Origin: Cyanoderma ruficeps
Taxonomy: Eukaryota; Chordata; Aves; Passeriformes; Timaliidae
Reading direction: 5' to 3'
Length of the DNA: 64,000 bases
Assembly: GCA_008694505.1 (NCBI GenBank)
Contig: VZDJ01000594.1
Coordinates: 5,486,086-5,550,085, forward strand
In this document: positions 39,401 to 48,423 of the stretch, piece after piece
Layout of the letters: every line of letters starts with the position of its first letter
How positions within the stretch are numbered: position 1 is the first letter of the stretch
Translations under genes and position numbers: made by a program
Notes under the pieces: generated by a model
What the model was told of the DNA's origin: nothing
The model's input: only the letters and a program-made list of their open reading frames with translations
The model's database searches: none

Positions 39401-42400
39401 TGCTCCTCAGATTAAGGATTTAAATGCCCAAATATGCACAAGCCCACTGGAAATCACAGCACTGTTTTCTGCTTTGACTCGTATCTCTATACAGTCTCTG
39501 CCATGTTCAAATCTTGACACTTTTCCCTGCATTTCTTAAAAGGCTTCTTTCAAAAGAAAAATGAACAGGCAGGGTTCCTGAGGTATAATTATACCACTAG
39601 ATCCGTGCTGATATAATACATGTGTGGGCATCAGTTCTGGATAATTACTCTGCTTTTCTGATAAAATGGTGGGACTGACAAAAGAAAGCAGAAATCTGTA
39701 AGTAGAGAGAGGCAAAGTTATGAAAGACTCAGCAAGGAATTATAATTTCTGCTTGATACAGAATAAAGCAGAAAACACTTGTTCTCGAAGAGAGAGCAAA
39801 TAAATGTATTATCTTAAACTTGAGGAAACTAACATAAAGGTTTTCATGCTTGAAAGCTTATAAGGGTTTTTTCAGTTTTTAGGAATTGGTTTAACAGTTA
39901 CTACATAATATATTCTACAAACTTTGCCTTCATTTTATTATGACTAATAGCCTACAAGTCACTACATGAAGTTATATTATATAGAGCCTAAAAACTGCTC
40001 ATGTGTGAGCATAATAAACAGCTAACATGGAAGCTGGGCATAGAAGAGTTCCAAACAAACTGGAAGGAAGAAATCTCATTCCTGTCAGGCCATAACACAT
40101 GGACAGTGGGAAAGTATCCTAGAAATAGAAAGCACTGCAGCCTTCCAGCAGTTCTGTGCTGCAGGCAGGAGGGGAGGGGTAGCTGGGGAGGCAGGAGGGA
40201 ATGGCAGCAGCCTGATCAACTGGACATCCCCACATCAGATGCTCCCTCACACCTACAGCTCTGCTGTTCTCACCACAGGCTGCTTCAGAGCACTCTGTGA
40301 GCAGAGATCCTGCACAGATAAGGTTCACATCCTGCAGTTGTTTAATCTTGTACTCAGCTTGTCTACATTCAGCTTGAACAAATCCCTTGCTTTAAAATCC
40401 TTCAACAGGAGCGAAGTAAAGGATGATGGAGCATCCAGCACTTCTCAGATAAGAGGTTACACATGAAGGTATTCACAGTCTATGTACATTTTACACCATT
40501 TCTGCTTTACACCATTACCTTTAATAAGTAGATGTCAAAATTCTAAATAAAGAGCCCACAATTATGCCTTGGAAGTTGAATTTTTTAATGTGTTGCAGTA
40601 AGAGCAGCTATTACTTCCACATCTGACTACCAAGTATCTGTTTAACATTTCTGTGTGCCTAATACAACCTTTGCTTGATCCTTCCCCAGCGAGGCAAAAA
40701 GCTTAACAAGAAAAGGTGACTACAATGTGCAGCATGATCACCCTCCAGCTAATAGCTGACTAAAAAAGTTACCAAGCAGCAATACTAAAATGCCTGTAAA
40801 GTTCAGCAGAAATTCAAAAGCCTACTGAAACCTAAATACTAAGTTTTAGGACAGAATTAAAACCCTGTAAAACATCACACAGAATGCAAAGACAGATTGA
40901 AACTACTCTTTTGAGAAGTTTTAGACAGACACGTTGTCCCACTTATTAACAGTACCCATGAACTTGCAATGAAATACAATTCCACACTTTTGTATTTATG
41001 TACATTGAGGGTAATACGGTCTGATAGAAACAAACACACAAGAGCAAGACTTTCCTCATATTACCTTCCACAATAACTGTAAAAAGGAAACAAAAATGGT
41101 GACTAACAAACTTCACACTTCATGTCAAAGTGAAGATAGTCTCCTAAAAAAAAAACCAAAGAAAGCAGAGTGTGAAACATTGTGTGCATAGGTATATTGA
41201 GCATTTATCTTTGCAAAATACCGTCTAAAATTTCAAGTTCCACAAGGGTCTTCTGCAGCTCAAGTCCTAAGTGTTGGGGACATACAGATCTAGAATATTA
41301 AAAATTGGTCTGCATCAAAAATGCCAGCAGGGCAGCCCTGAATAGCAAGAAAACAGAATTCTACTTACTTTTGATATTACAAAGAACACGATCCCTTCCT
41401 TGTTAATTCACTATAGCAGGTTCACACAAGGAACATGAACCTGATGATGTTAAGTTCTGACTTTCTAAGCTATGCAGAGAAAGTCACTATTTCTTAAGTG
41501 TACATTCCTAAGCAAAGAATTTAAACATTAGAACAAGGAAGGTAATGGAAAAACACACAGGCTTGTTGGCCTTGAAATAATCCAGAAAGATAAGGCACCT
41601 CACTGCTTTGTCTTGTGAAAGCCAAGTATCTTTCCTTAAATGGATACAGCATTATTATTGTATTAAAACAAAAATAATCTTGCATAAAGCTTTTTTTTTA
41701 ATTTTTAAACTCAGATCCTATAAACACATTCAATAAAATCCACTTTAAAACTGTTATATAGAAAAAGAAACACTATACAAAACAGAGCTGTAAGTTTTAT
41801 TGCCTGAAAGTGCTGGAATTATTAATATTATTGTTATTACTATTATTATTTTTTGTGGAATATTGCTAAGCTCTGTTTTAGGAATATCCTGAATCGACAG
41901 GAGTCACACACTATGCTAAGGAGTCTCAAATTAGTGTCCCAAACAGAAACAGCAGCAAGGGCAGAATTAAATGTTTACCCTAAATAAGCTTTTGATCACC
42001 TGTCAGGCATGGCTGAGAGTTTGTACACTGTTAACAGGGAGCAATAACTAAATTCATGCTTTTCACCCATTAGATTAAGAGGATTAAAACTCATAAATAG
42101 GGACCCCACAAGCCTATGGTTCAGCCCCCACTGAACTCAACACTTACACACAGCAAGTTCAAACCTTTTCCACAGTTTACCAAATGATCATAACAGCTTA
42201 AAAGAAACCAACAAACTGGAAGATGCATTTTTTTAAGACAAAAGCATGTAATTATCTGTCTTCTATTCCACAAAGACAATGCTGACTGTAGATCCTGAAC
42301 ACCAAGGCAATTAATCACAAAATCACCAATTATTTTGAGTTGGAAGGGACCCACAAGGTTCATAAAGTCCAATTTTAAGTGAATGGCCCAGGCATTGAAG

Positions 42401-42791
42401 TCACAGCCTTGGCATTATTATTGTAGGGCTGTACACTTACAGAATATTTAATTTATCAAGTACACAAAGTTATGATAAATTTAAACCACCAGAAGACCAA
42501 GAAACTGCAATAAAAATTATGGTTTAAAAGTAAATATCATATTCTACTCTATTAATAGAGCAGAAACTTCAGAATGTTTGCCCTTTTTTTCCATTATTAG
42601 GAAATAAATATGCTTTCCACATGGTGTAACTTTAAACATACCAGCTCAAATCTGACATTTAAAAGAATATTCATTTAAAAGACATTTCTTAATAGCATTA
42701 TAATTTTCAGCAAACAGCACCGAGACCCTTTAAAGTCTCCTTTTTTTTTATTTATTTACCATTCCAACAGTCTTAGAGTTGGGGCTGTCAT
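24342..42791 (-). CDS. SLC35F5: SLC35F5 coding region, 14 exons (solute carrier family 35 member F5)
   Basis: The joined minus-strand exons are 42791-42760, 38228-38087, 37044-36901, 34993-34931, 33768-33687, 32317-32127, 30973-30892, 30564-30477, 29914-29850, 29515-29411, 28951-28792, 27337-27247, 25014-24860 and 24423-24342. They total 1482 nt, or 493 residues plus a stop, with every phase matching across GT/AG introns. Identity was recognised from recalled family sequence: the [20 protein letters not shown] helix, the [16 protein letters not shown] loop and the [18 protein letters not shown] tail. Ten hydrophobic segments flank a hydrophilic loop of roughly 115 residues (about 92-206), as expected of a drug/metabolite-superfamily (EamA-like) carrier. 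Human SLC35F5 is 523 residues. From the conserved Met-Val at residue 14 onward the lengths nearly agree (480 here, 477 in human), so the difference is at the N-terminus. The transported substrate is not established for this member. The family includes nucleotide-sugar and thiamine carriers. Gene identity is near certain; the first coding exon is less so. Confidence 0.96.
24860..25014 (-). CDS. SLC35F5: SLC35F5 exon 14 (residues 416-467, TM10)
   Basis: The acceptor caattccag|GTGCAG and the donor TTCAGAG|gtaggg bound 155 nt. It encodes [20 protein letters not shown], then [20 protein letters not shown] and [12 protein letters not shown]. This is the last membrane helix followed by the basic cytosolic tail. 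Confidence 0.96.
25333..25392 (+). mobile_element. CR1 LINE, 3' end fragment
   Basis: GTGATGATCTTTAAAGTCCC and TTCCAACCCAAACC are followed by CATTCCATGGTTCTGTGAC, the standard 3' terminus of CR1 with its degenerate ATTCTATG octamers. It lies in the intron between SLC35F5 exons 13 and 14, antisense to the gene. Confidence 0.8.
25795..25891 (+). mobile_element. CR1 LINE, 3' end fragment
   Basis: GTGCAGGGCCAGGATTTGGA, CTCGGTGATCC, CCCTTCCAGCTCAG and the terminal ATTCTATGATTCCATGATT octamers identify a CR1 3' end of a different subtype from the one 400 bp to its left. It lies in the same SLC35F5 intron and the same orientation. Confidence 0.85.
27247..27337 (-). CDS. SLC35F5: SLC35F5 exon 13 (residues 385-415, TM9)
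   Basis: The acceptor ttgtcttttag|GGGCTG and the donor CAAAAG|gtaagg bound 91 nt. It encodes [20 protein letters not shown] followed by [10 protein letters not shown], helix 9. The [17 protein letters not shown] pattern is the family's typical C-terminal EamA helix. The sequence is essentially unchanged from mammals. Confidence 0.96.
28792..28951 (-). CDS. SLC35F5: SLC35F5 exon 12 (residues 332-385, TM7-TM8)
   Basis: The acceptor tatattcag|GTTTTG and the donor TGGCTGTG|gtatgt bound 160 nt. It encodes [40 protein letters not shown] and [13 protein letters not shown]. This gives two membrane helices joined by the acidic [10 protein letters not shown] turn. Confidence 0.96.
29411..29515 (-). 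CDS. SLC35F5: SLC35F5 exon 11 (residues 297-332, TM6)
   Basis: The acceptor atttttccag|GTTCCC and the donor TTCTTTG|gtaaga bound 105 nt. It encodes [20 protein letters not shown], then [16 protein letters not shown]. The helix is followed by the charged [11 protein letters not shown] cytosolic segment conserved in the family. Confidence 0.95.
29850..29914 (-). CDS. SLC35F5: SLC35F5 exon 10 (residues 275-297, TM5)
   Basis: This 65-nt exon runs between tttttgctag|CATTGG and ACAATAG|gtattt. It encodes [20 protein letters not shown] followed by TI. It matches the mammalian exon apart from conservative substitutions. It is too short for ORF scanning and was placed by frame and homology. Confidence 0.93.
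30477..30564 (-). CDS. SLC35F5: SLC35F5 exon 9 (residues 246-275, TM4-TM5)
   Basis: The acceptor tttctcttgcag|GGCTTT and the donor ATTTTAAG|gtaaga bound 88 nt. It encodes [20 protein letters not shown] then LSKLLAVIL, covering the end of TM4, a short luminal turn and the start of TM5. The phase is two bases in, two out. Confidence 0.95.
30892..30973 (-). CDS. SLC35F5: SLC35F5 exon 8 (residues 219-246, TM3-TM4)
   Basis: The acceptor cttttgccccag|TGGTTC and the donor ACCTCTG|gtaagt bound 82 nt. It encodes [20 protein letters not shown] followed by NILSSTS. The SYQEAL and [11 protein letters not shown] motifs are typical of the EamA-type helices 3 and 4 of this family. Confidence 0.95.
32127..32317 (-). 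CDS. SLC35F5: SLC35F5 exon 7 (residues 155-218, loop and start of TM3)
   Basis: The acceptor ctgctgtccag|CACCCA and the donor TTTGTG|gtatgt bound 191 nt. It encodes [20 protein letters not shown], then [20 protein letters not shown], then [20 protein letters not shown] leading into TM3. The loop is the most conserved soluble part. Compared with human it carries one extra residue (SYPTVKEQ against SYPVKEQ). Directly upstream of the acceptor is an A-rich intron stretch with an ambiguous base at 32364. Confidence 0.95.
33687..33768 (-). CDS. SLC35F5: SLC35F5 exon 6 (residues 128-155, loop)
   Basis: The acceptor tcattgcag|AGTGAA and the donor GAGAAAA|gtgagt bound 82 nt. It encodes [20 protein letters not shown] followed by NSSDAEK. 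The first half matches mammals, while the [10 protein letters not shown] end replaces a different mammalian stretch, which fits a poorly constrained loop. It contains NGS and NSS sequons, but the loop is predicted to be cytosolic, so glycosylation is unlikely. Confidence 0.93.
34931..34993 (-). CDS. SLC35F5: SLC35F5 exon 5 (residues 107-127, loop)
   Basis: This 63-nt micro-exon runs between tgtaattag|TTTGCA and TCTCTG|gtaagt. It encodes [21 protein letters not shown], in phase 0-0. It was too short for an ORF scan and was found by expecting the [14 protein letters not shown] segment between exons 4 and 6. It lies in the hydrophilic loop after TM2. Confidence 0.93.
35142..35197. repeat. 28-bp tandem duplication
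   Basis: Two adjacent 28-bp copies beginning AGTTCAGTA and containing ATAATTTCAGTAC lie at 35142-35169 and 35170-35197, differing at three positions. They are in the SLC35F5 intron upstream of exon 5. Confidence 0.85.
36901..37044 (-). CDS. SLC35F5: SLC35F5 exon 4 (residues 59-106, TM2)
   Basis: The acceptor tctttccacag|TATGTT and the donor GCTTTT|gtaagt bound exactly 48 codons in phase 0-0. It encodes [18 protein letters not shown], the second helix ([14 protein letters not shown]) and the basic cytosolic stretch [15 protein letters not shown] that opens the large loop. It is nearly identical to the mammalian sequence. Confidence 0.96.
38087..38228 (-). CDS. SLC35F5: SLC35F5 exon 3 (residues 11-58, TM1)
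   Basis: The acceptor tcttgcccag|GTTCCA and the donor ACTTCT|gtaagt bound the exon. It encodes [14 protein letters not shown], a Ser-rich and Arg-rich stretch (SSSSAQRRR), then the first membrane helix beginning [10 protein letters not shown] and ending SSELTS. The phase is one base in, zero out. The match to the mammalian protein is very close here. Three internal methionines (residues 14, 19 and 22) and the one opening TM1 (residue 36) are fallback start sites if the upstream ATG is not used. Confidence 0.95.
38229..42759 (-). other. SLC35F5: SLC35F5 intron 2
   Basis: This is the largest internal intron (4.5 kb) between the tentative first coding exon and TM1. I searched it for a segment encoding the mammalian N-terminus (residues around SGIALEDLRRALKTR) and found none. 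It contains only a short CR1 end (42320-42395), A/T-rich runs, and an ATT-type low-complexity stretch near 41818-41852. Confidence 0.6.
42320..42395 (-). mobile_element. CR1 LINE, short 3' end fragment
   Basis: The plus strand reads AATCACCAATTATTTTGAGT, then TGGAAGGGACCCACAAGGTT and CATAAAGTCCAA, which is the reverse complement of a CR1 3' end. It lies in SLC35F5 intron 2, about 360 bp from exon 2, on the same strand as the gene. Confidence 0.7.
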
Positions 42792-42830
42792 CTTGCAGAA
42801 CCATTTTTCAGCTGGTTACATGAAGATCTT
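42760..42830 (-). CDS. SLC35F5: SLC35F5 exon 2: 5' UTR plus tentative start codon (residues 1-11)
   Basis: The acceptor tatttttcag|AAGATC and the donor GGAATG|gtaaat bound a 71-nt exon. In the frame demanded by the next exon it reads TAA, six sense codons, then an ATG at 42791 and [11 protein letters not shown] joining to FQMVWVF. The ATG has A at -3. Another ATG in stronger context sits 13 nt upstream (42804-42802) in a different frame. I do not find the first 40 or so residues of the human protein, so either this lineage uses a shorter N-terminus or the true upstream coding exon was missed. The exon boundaries are good; its coding role is tentative. Confidence 0.55.
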
Positions 42831-45800
42831 CTGAAAAATAAACAAAATTTTTCTTGTCGTGACTCTGTACTTTGATTTTAAAATGCTGCAGTACCCTAGA
42901 CCATGTAAGAAGAGTCACCACTTCAATTCATGATATCAAAAAGATATCAAAAGCAGTCTCGCTGTGTAGTCTACAGTGCATGCAGCTGTCACACAGCTGA
43001 CTGCACTAAAGCCAACAGGCTCGGCAGCCTGTCCAACTCTCCTCTTCTGAACATGCAACAAGCAGCTTCTGAGGGCAGGAAATAAAACTGCACCACTGAT
43101 ACCTCACGTGCAATCTTATTTGGACAGCATCAAATGTTTCTTTGTGCAGATGGTTTCCACATTAAAAGCTCCGCCCAAGAAGAGAAAATCACATGAAATT
43201 CACAAACTTTTACTGCACTGGCAATCAGGGAAGAGAAAGTTATAGGCCAAAGAATTGCCAAACCATTGCAAAACAGAAGTATTGCTGTTCTGGATGTTCC
43301 AGGAGGAAAACACGCAGCCTGTCTCTCCCCTCCACCACCAAAAAATAGAAAAAAAGGACATTACAAGAATGCCAAAAGACACAGAACAGCGTCTCAGTCA
43401 CAATCCGTGGTGCAAGCAAGTCAACTGGAAATTCTTCCGTGTATCTACTGAAGATTATTTCATATACAATTTGAAAGACAATATATCAAGATAAGGCTTG
43501 CAAGCAAAATAAATGGGTTTAGTTTTTCCAGTTATACCAGCTGCACCAACACCACAAGTTCTGGGATACAACCTCCACCCCCTTTTAACATGTTCTGTCA
43601 TCAGGTGATTCTTGTTTCATATTGGACTGCTGTAGAGATAAGAGAAACAGAGACATTGCTTTCACTTTACCAGAAAAAAAACCCTGAAAGTAAAATGATT
43701 TCCATTTTTATATCAAAAGCTGTAAGCAAACATTAAAGCAACATTAATCTAACACAATTCTGACGTCCACTTAACCTCCAAAGGGTACCACGAGATGGGA
43801 GTAAAGGCAAGAATATTCACAAGAGATGGAAAAGTGAATCTTATGCAACATGACTATTACATTCACTGCAGCCCTGTCATTTTTACTCAAAGAAAGTTTC
43901 CTGTAGGATCTTAGAATATAGTGAAGCAAAAGATCTAAAAAAGCAATCAAGTTTTCCGTGCCAGTACTGAGTTCTGCAAGTAGAGATCACTGCTCCCACC
44001 TACATCGGAAGTTACACAAGAACAAAGTCTGCACAGAAAACACATTCATTTTACTACCAAAATAGGAGAATTTAGCTTAATCAAAGATATGTTTTAGGAA
44101 TCTGGTGGTATGTAACAGCCATGCTATCAAACTATCATGGCACAGCTGGACCTGGGTATCCAAGGACTAAAAAGAACATGAATATTTGAATGTTTTAATT
44201 TTGAATGAATGAAATGAAAGCATCCTATTCAGCACACCCCCAAAATTCATGAAATAATGCTTCAAACAAATTTTCCTATATAGAATCAGTAGTGCAGAGT
44301 ATGAATCTGTTTTATACCTCAGAGTCCTTATCAGCTACCAGCTTATGCAAGCACACAACTCAGTAATTCCTGCAGCATCCTCAGCAAGGCTGTGACCCTG
44401 CTGGACTTGAAGTCTGCCTGCAATGAGTTAGAAACACCCAAGTTTCAGGTCTGCAGAGTGAAAGCTGACAAGCAGAACAGACACTGACCTCCTCGTTATT
44501 CCTGTCCAGCAACATTAGGAGAAAAAACTTCATGTCAAGCTGCCAAGGCCTCTCTGAGCTTCACCACATACAGAGCAATCTCTCAGCCACCAGTAGCTCC
44601 ACATTTAACATCAGCTGAGGATCACAAATGACATCCACTGCACATGCTGCAGATCTAATCTTGTCTAGTGCAAGGACTAAACATATCGTGCTTTGTCACA
44701 GGATATACAGGCACAGATCCCTGATAAGAACCAGCAGGGCAGCTTTCAGACAGACACCCTGGCAGCTGAAAGCTGAGCCTTCCAGGAAAGGTAGAAATCG
44801 GTGAAATCACTGCACTCAGAGTGAATGAGGGTCTCCTTCCTGCCGACAGATATCTTTGGGAAAAGCAGCAGGAACAAAGAGAAGGAAATGAGTAAGTCTT
44901 CTTAACGCACTCAGAGAAAAGTGGATGTCTAAGAAGAAAGATGTATGCCTGAGGACCTCGGGGGAGAAAGAATGAGTGTGCAGCACTCACACCTAGAACT
45001 GGAAAATGCAGCGGGAAAAAGGGAGAGGGAGCTGCAGCCCAAGCAGGGGAAGCACATACCCCTCACACCCCCAGCGAGGCAGGACAGCGGTGCCAGCCCA
45101 GAATCACTGAATCAATTAGGTTGGAAAAGAGCTCTGAGATCATCGAATCCAACCCATGACCAAACACCACCCTGTCAACCAGACCATGGCACAGGCTTTC
45201 CTTAAACGCCTCCAGGAATGGCAACTCCACCCTGGGTAGCCCATTCCATTATTTAACCACCCCTTCTGTAAAGAAATTCTTCCAAACGCCCAACCTGAAC
45301 CTCCTCTGGCGCAGTTTCACACTCTTGTCAGTGCTGCCTGGGAACTCGACCCCCACCTGGCTCCTGTCAGGGAGTTGTGGAAAGCATTAAGGTCTCCCCA
45401 AAGCCTCCTTTACTCCAGGCTACACTCCGTCATCTCCCTCAGACACTGCTTACACGACTTGTGCTCCACACCTCTCAGCAGCTCCACTGCCCTTCTCCGG
45501 ACACGCTCCAGTGCCTGAATGTCTTTCCTGCAGCGAGTGCACAGAACAGGACACGGCACCCGAGGCGTGGCCTCGCCACTGCCGAGCACAGGGGCACAAT
45601 CACTTCCCTGTTCGCGCTGCCCGCACTACTGCTGGTACAGGCTGCCTCTGGGGACGGCGGAACCCCTCCACACACCCCCAGCCCGGCCAGGGAAGCTCCC
45701 CCGAGGCAGGGAGCGGAGAGCGCGTTCCTCGCACCGCTGTCACGGGCGGACGGGGCCGAGGGGCGGCGGGACACGGGCACTCGCACAGCCCCGGCCCGCG

Positions 45801-45840
45801 CGAAGGGACAAAGTTCCCTCCCGGGCGCGGCCCCGCTCAC
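42831..45840 (-). other. SLC35F5: SLC35F5 intron 1
   Basis: This is the sequence between the CpG-island exon and the 71-nt exon 2. The CR1 at 45101-45648 occupies its 5' end. The rest shows no exon, RNA gene or repeat that I recognise. Alternative 5' exons cannot be excluded. Confidence 0.5.
45101..45648 (-). mobile_element. CR1 LINE, about 550 bp of the 3' end
   Basis: The plus strand begins GAATCACTGAATCAATTAGG with TTGGAAAAGAGCTCTGAGAT and CATCGAATCCAACC. It continues through GCAACTCCACCCTGGG, the block around 45340-45400, CACGCTCCAGTGCCTGAATG and ACAGAACAGGACACGGCACC. These are the landmarks of an antisense CR1 from its 3' end inward. It sits in intron 1, ending about 190 bp from the exon 1 donor and reaching into the CpG island. 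Confidence 0.9.
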
Positions 45841-46090
45841 CCCTTGCGGGCCTCTCGGCCGCGGTACCCCGGCAGCGGCAGGACCCGCCCGTTCCCGTTC
45901 CTGGCCCCGCTGCCGTTCCCGGTACCTGAGGCCGCGCCGGGCCCGACGCCCCCCGCGCTCCGTCCGGCGGCGGCACCGCACCGCCCGCCCGCGCCGGACA
46001 CCCGCAATCCATCCCCGAGTCCGCGAGCGACCGCCCCGCCCGCCCCGTCCGCGGGCCGGCCCCATCGACCCGCTCGGCCAGCAGCTCCAC
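45841..46090 (-). other. SLC35F5: SLC35F5 probable 5' non-coding first exon
   Basis: Within the CpG island the minus strand has a good donor, AAGGG|gtgagc, whose last exonic base is 45841. The next exon downstream with a good acceptor is the one at 42830. The sequence is GC-rich and I find no peptide here resembling the N-terminus of human SLC35F5, so I treat it as untranslated. The right-hand limit is a guess because the transcription start cannot be read from sequence alone. A second usable donor (CTCAG|gtaccg, near 45926) lies upstream, so alternative first-exon ends are possible. Confidence 0.45.
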
Positions 46091-46170
46091 ACCCCTGTCC
46101 TGCTGCCCGCCCCCCGCCCGGCTGCGGGAGGGGCAGCGGGGGGACCCGCACCGGGAAGGTCGGCGGAGAC

Positions 46171-46314
46171 ATCCCTGTCCCCAGCAGAGCCACCATCACC
46201 ACCCATATCCCTGTCCCCAGCACAGCCACCATCATCACCCATATCCCTGTCCCCAGCACCGCCACCATCACCACCCATATCCCTGTTCTCACCACAGCCA
46301 CCATCACCATCCCC
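46171..46314. repeat. 36-bp minisatellite, four copies
   Basis: Four head-to-tail copies of a 36-bp unit, each beginning ATCCCTGT and containing GCCACCATCACCA, start at 46171, 46207, 46243 and 46279. Copies 1-3 differ at only a few positions and copy 4 is more diverged. The array lies inside the SLC35F5 CpG island. It generates long but meaningless open frames on both strands. Confidence 0.9.
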
Positions 46315-46465
46315 GTCCCCATCCATATCCCTTTCCCCATCACTGTCATCATCATTCTTACCTAACCCCATCCCCGTGCCTGTCCCCGTCCCTATTCCTA
46401 TCCCCATCCCCCTTCCGATCCCTATCTCCATCACTGTCCCTATNTCCCCGTGCTCATCCCCGTGC
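46315..46465. repeat. Degenerate hexamer repeat (TCCCCN-like)
   Basis: Following directly on the 36-bp array, the sequence keeps a six-base rhythm of the type TCCCCA, TCCCCG, TCCCTA, TCCCCC. One ambiguous base occurs at 46444. The 36-bp unit is six hexamers long, which suggests that it grew out of this simpler repeat (inference). Confidence 0.75.
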
Positions 46466-48423
46466 CCATCCCGTCCGCAGCCCTAGGCTGCTGCTCTCCC
46501 GTCTCCCGCTCCGCTCCGTATCCCGCCGGACTCGGCGTTCTTGGCCCCGCTCCGGCGCCGCTCCCGGGGAACGGGGCCGCGGAGGGAGCGCCCCGCACAG
46601 CGGGGAAGAGGCAGAGCGGGCTGCTCACCCCGGGCTCCTGCTGGTCCCGGCAGCAGCGAGGGCCATCCCCCCGCGGCTCCCGGGAGCGGAGCTGGCGGCG
46701 GGAGCAGCGCCGGCTGTTCCAAAGAGATGGACCGTCTCTAACGAGGGAATGGTGGAACAGCTCTGATGGAGCAGAGCTTGCTCCAGAGACATGGGCATTT
46801 ATACAGGCTATCCCCAAACTGTAAATTAAGCAAGTCAACCCCGCGCCGCCCCCCCCCCAAGAAAAAAAAAACCAACCAAACAAAANCAACCAAACAAACA
46901 AAAAACCACCCCAAACCAAAAACAAATAAACCCCAAGAAATTAATAAAAATATTGAGGAACAGAAAAGGGAGAGGAAGAGAGCACTGAGTGAAGAACTAG
47001 AGATGGAGAAGTGAGATGAAGCTTGAAACTACTCGGTCAAAAAACAAAAAGGGGAAGAAGAAAAACCAAAGTTTGCAAGACCTTGAGAAATGTCCTAAAA
47101 TGCAGTGAGGTGGTAGAATTTTAGTTTCACAGTTGCCATAATCTTTATGTTCTGTGATGCAAAATCTCACGGGACCTGAAAGTAGTGGGAACTAATTAAA
47201 TTTTTAAAATAGATGTCTGCTTTACTACCAACACACTTTTAAGAGCATAAAAATGATATTGTGCAGACATGCAAGCTAAATTAAAGCAAAATTTTGAGAT
47301 GCATATGTTAGTGACTAACAAGCTGTAAAAGGAAATACTAGACAAAGTCTATCAAAAATATTGAATAAAATGAACTATCATAGGCTTAGATGAAATTGCA
47401 AAATCAGGTTCTGGTCCTGCTTGGTTTTGTTAGTACTCTGTAGTGAGTGTTGATTAATATTTAAGAATTAGGCTCACAATATCGACTTAAGATAACCAGG
47501 TGTATGTCACATCTTACAGATTGTTCAGTACCAGAAATAAAACTTTGGGCAAAATTTAGCTACTGCATATTTTGGAAATTTCACAGCAAAACCTGCTAGG
47601 AAACAATAGTAAGCAACGTATACACACAAATAAAAAGGTGTTTAATTGTAATTAGGTGATACATATGATATAGCTGTGAAGTTATTTTCAATGCTACTCA
47701 CACTTACAAACTGTTGAAATCAAACATGATATTTCATCCTTCCTATAGGTTGGTGATAGAAAAAAATCCATTCCCCCTCATATAAAAATGTAATATCTTA
47801 TTATCATGCATCTGGGTGAGTGTTGCTGCTGGGCTTGAGTTATTTCCTGTAGATAAACAAAAGTTACTTCTTCAAAAAAAAAGAAAAAAGAACAAAACTT
47901 GAAGAACTTTTATTGTGAAACTGGTTTGGGCTTCTTTTTTCTGAGCCTGAATTTCTTAATCCCTCTGTATTTTAACTTGCATATAGTAGCACGAAGAGAC
48001 ATCTAACAAGTTTAGCATTTATAGCATAAATGGTACAAGGGCATGCAGTGAATTATGGTCTTGGTTCAAACTGTCCTTTTTTGATGTACTCTGAGTATAC
48101 ATTACAAATACAGTATTGATTTGTTGTTCTTCTGGCCTCACTATCCCTATTGGCCTTTCAGCCAAAATTGCCAAAATGTGCAATGTGGTGCTTTTACATG
48201 AAATTGTGACTTTACAACTTTGTAATGAGATTTTAGGTAAACTGAATTTCTTAGACAAAGCTTCAGGAAAATAGCAGTCCTCTTGAAATGGTGCATTCTG
48301 TGGAATTCAGAGGAGTTGAAAAACATGTAACTGCAAACACGTGTGTGCATCTCTCAGCATCTAATTTTCTTGGGTCTAGCAGATCTTTGTTTACTACTCT
48401 CACAGACTCAGTAAACTTACATG

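Larger units (their letters stand above)
45650..46830. promoter_or_regulatory. CpG-island promoter of SLC35F5
   Basis: A GC-rich, CpG-dense block sits at the 5' end of the minus-strand SLC35F5 transcript and surrounds the probable first exon. It contains many GGGGCGG/CCGCCCC-like Sp1-type stretches and no obvious TATA box. It is split by a C-rich minisatellite at 46171-46460, and CpG density rises again at 46500-46720. The second half could be a separate promoter or simply the upstream part of the island. No exon of a plus-strand gene was recognised in it. Confidence 0.75.

Noticed and set aside
45377..46486. Long overlapping open frames on both strands (up to 369 codons) at the CpG island
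   Set aside because: They are produced by C-rich repeats and high GC content that lacks stop codons. The peptides are low-complexity (PSPPISLSPA, GTGTGTGMG) and cross the CR1, the exon 1 donor and the minisatellite.
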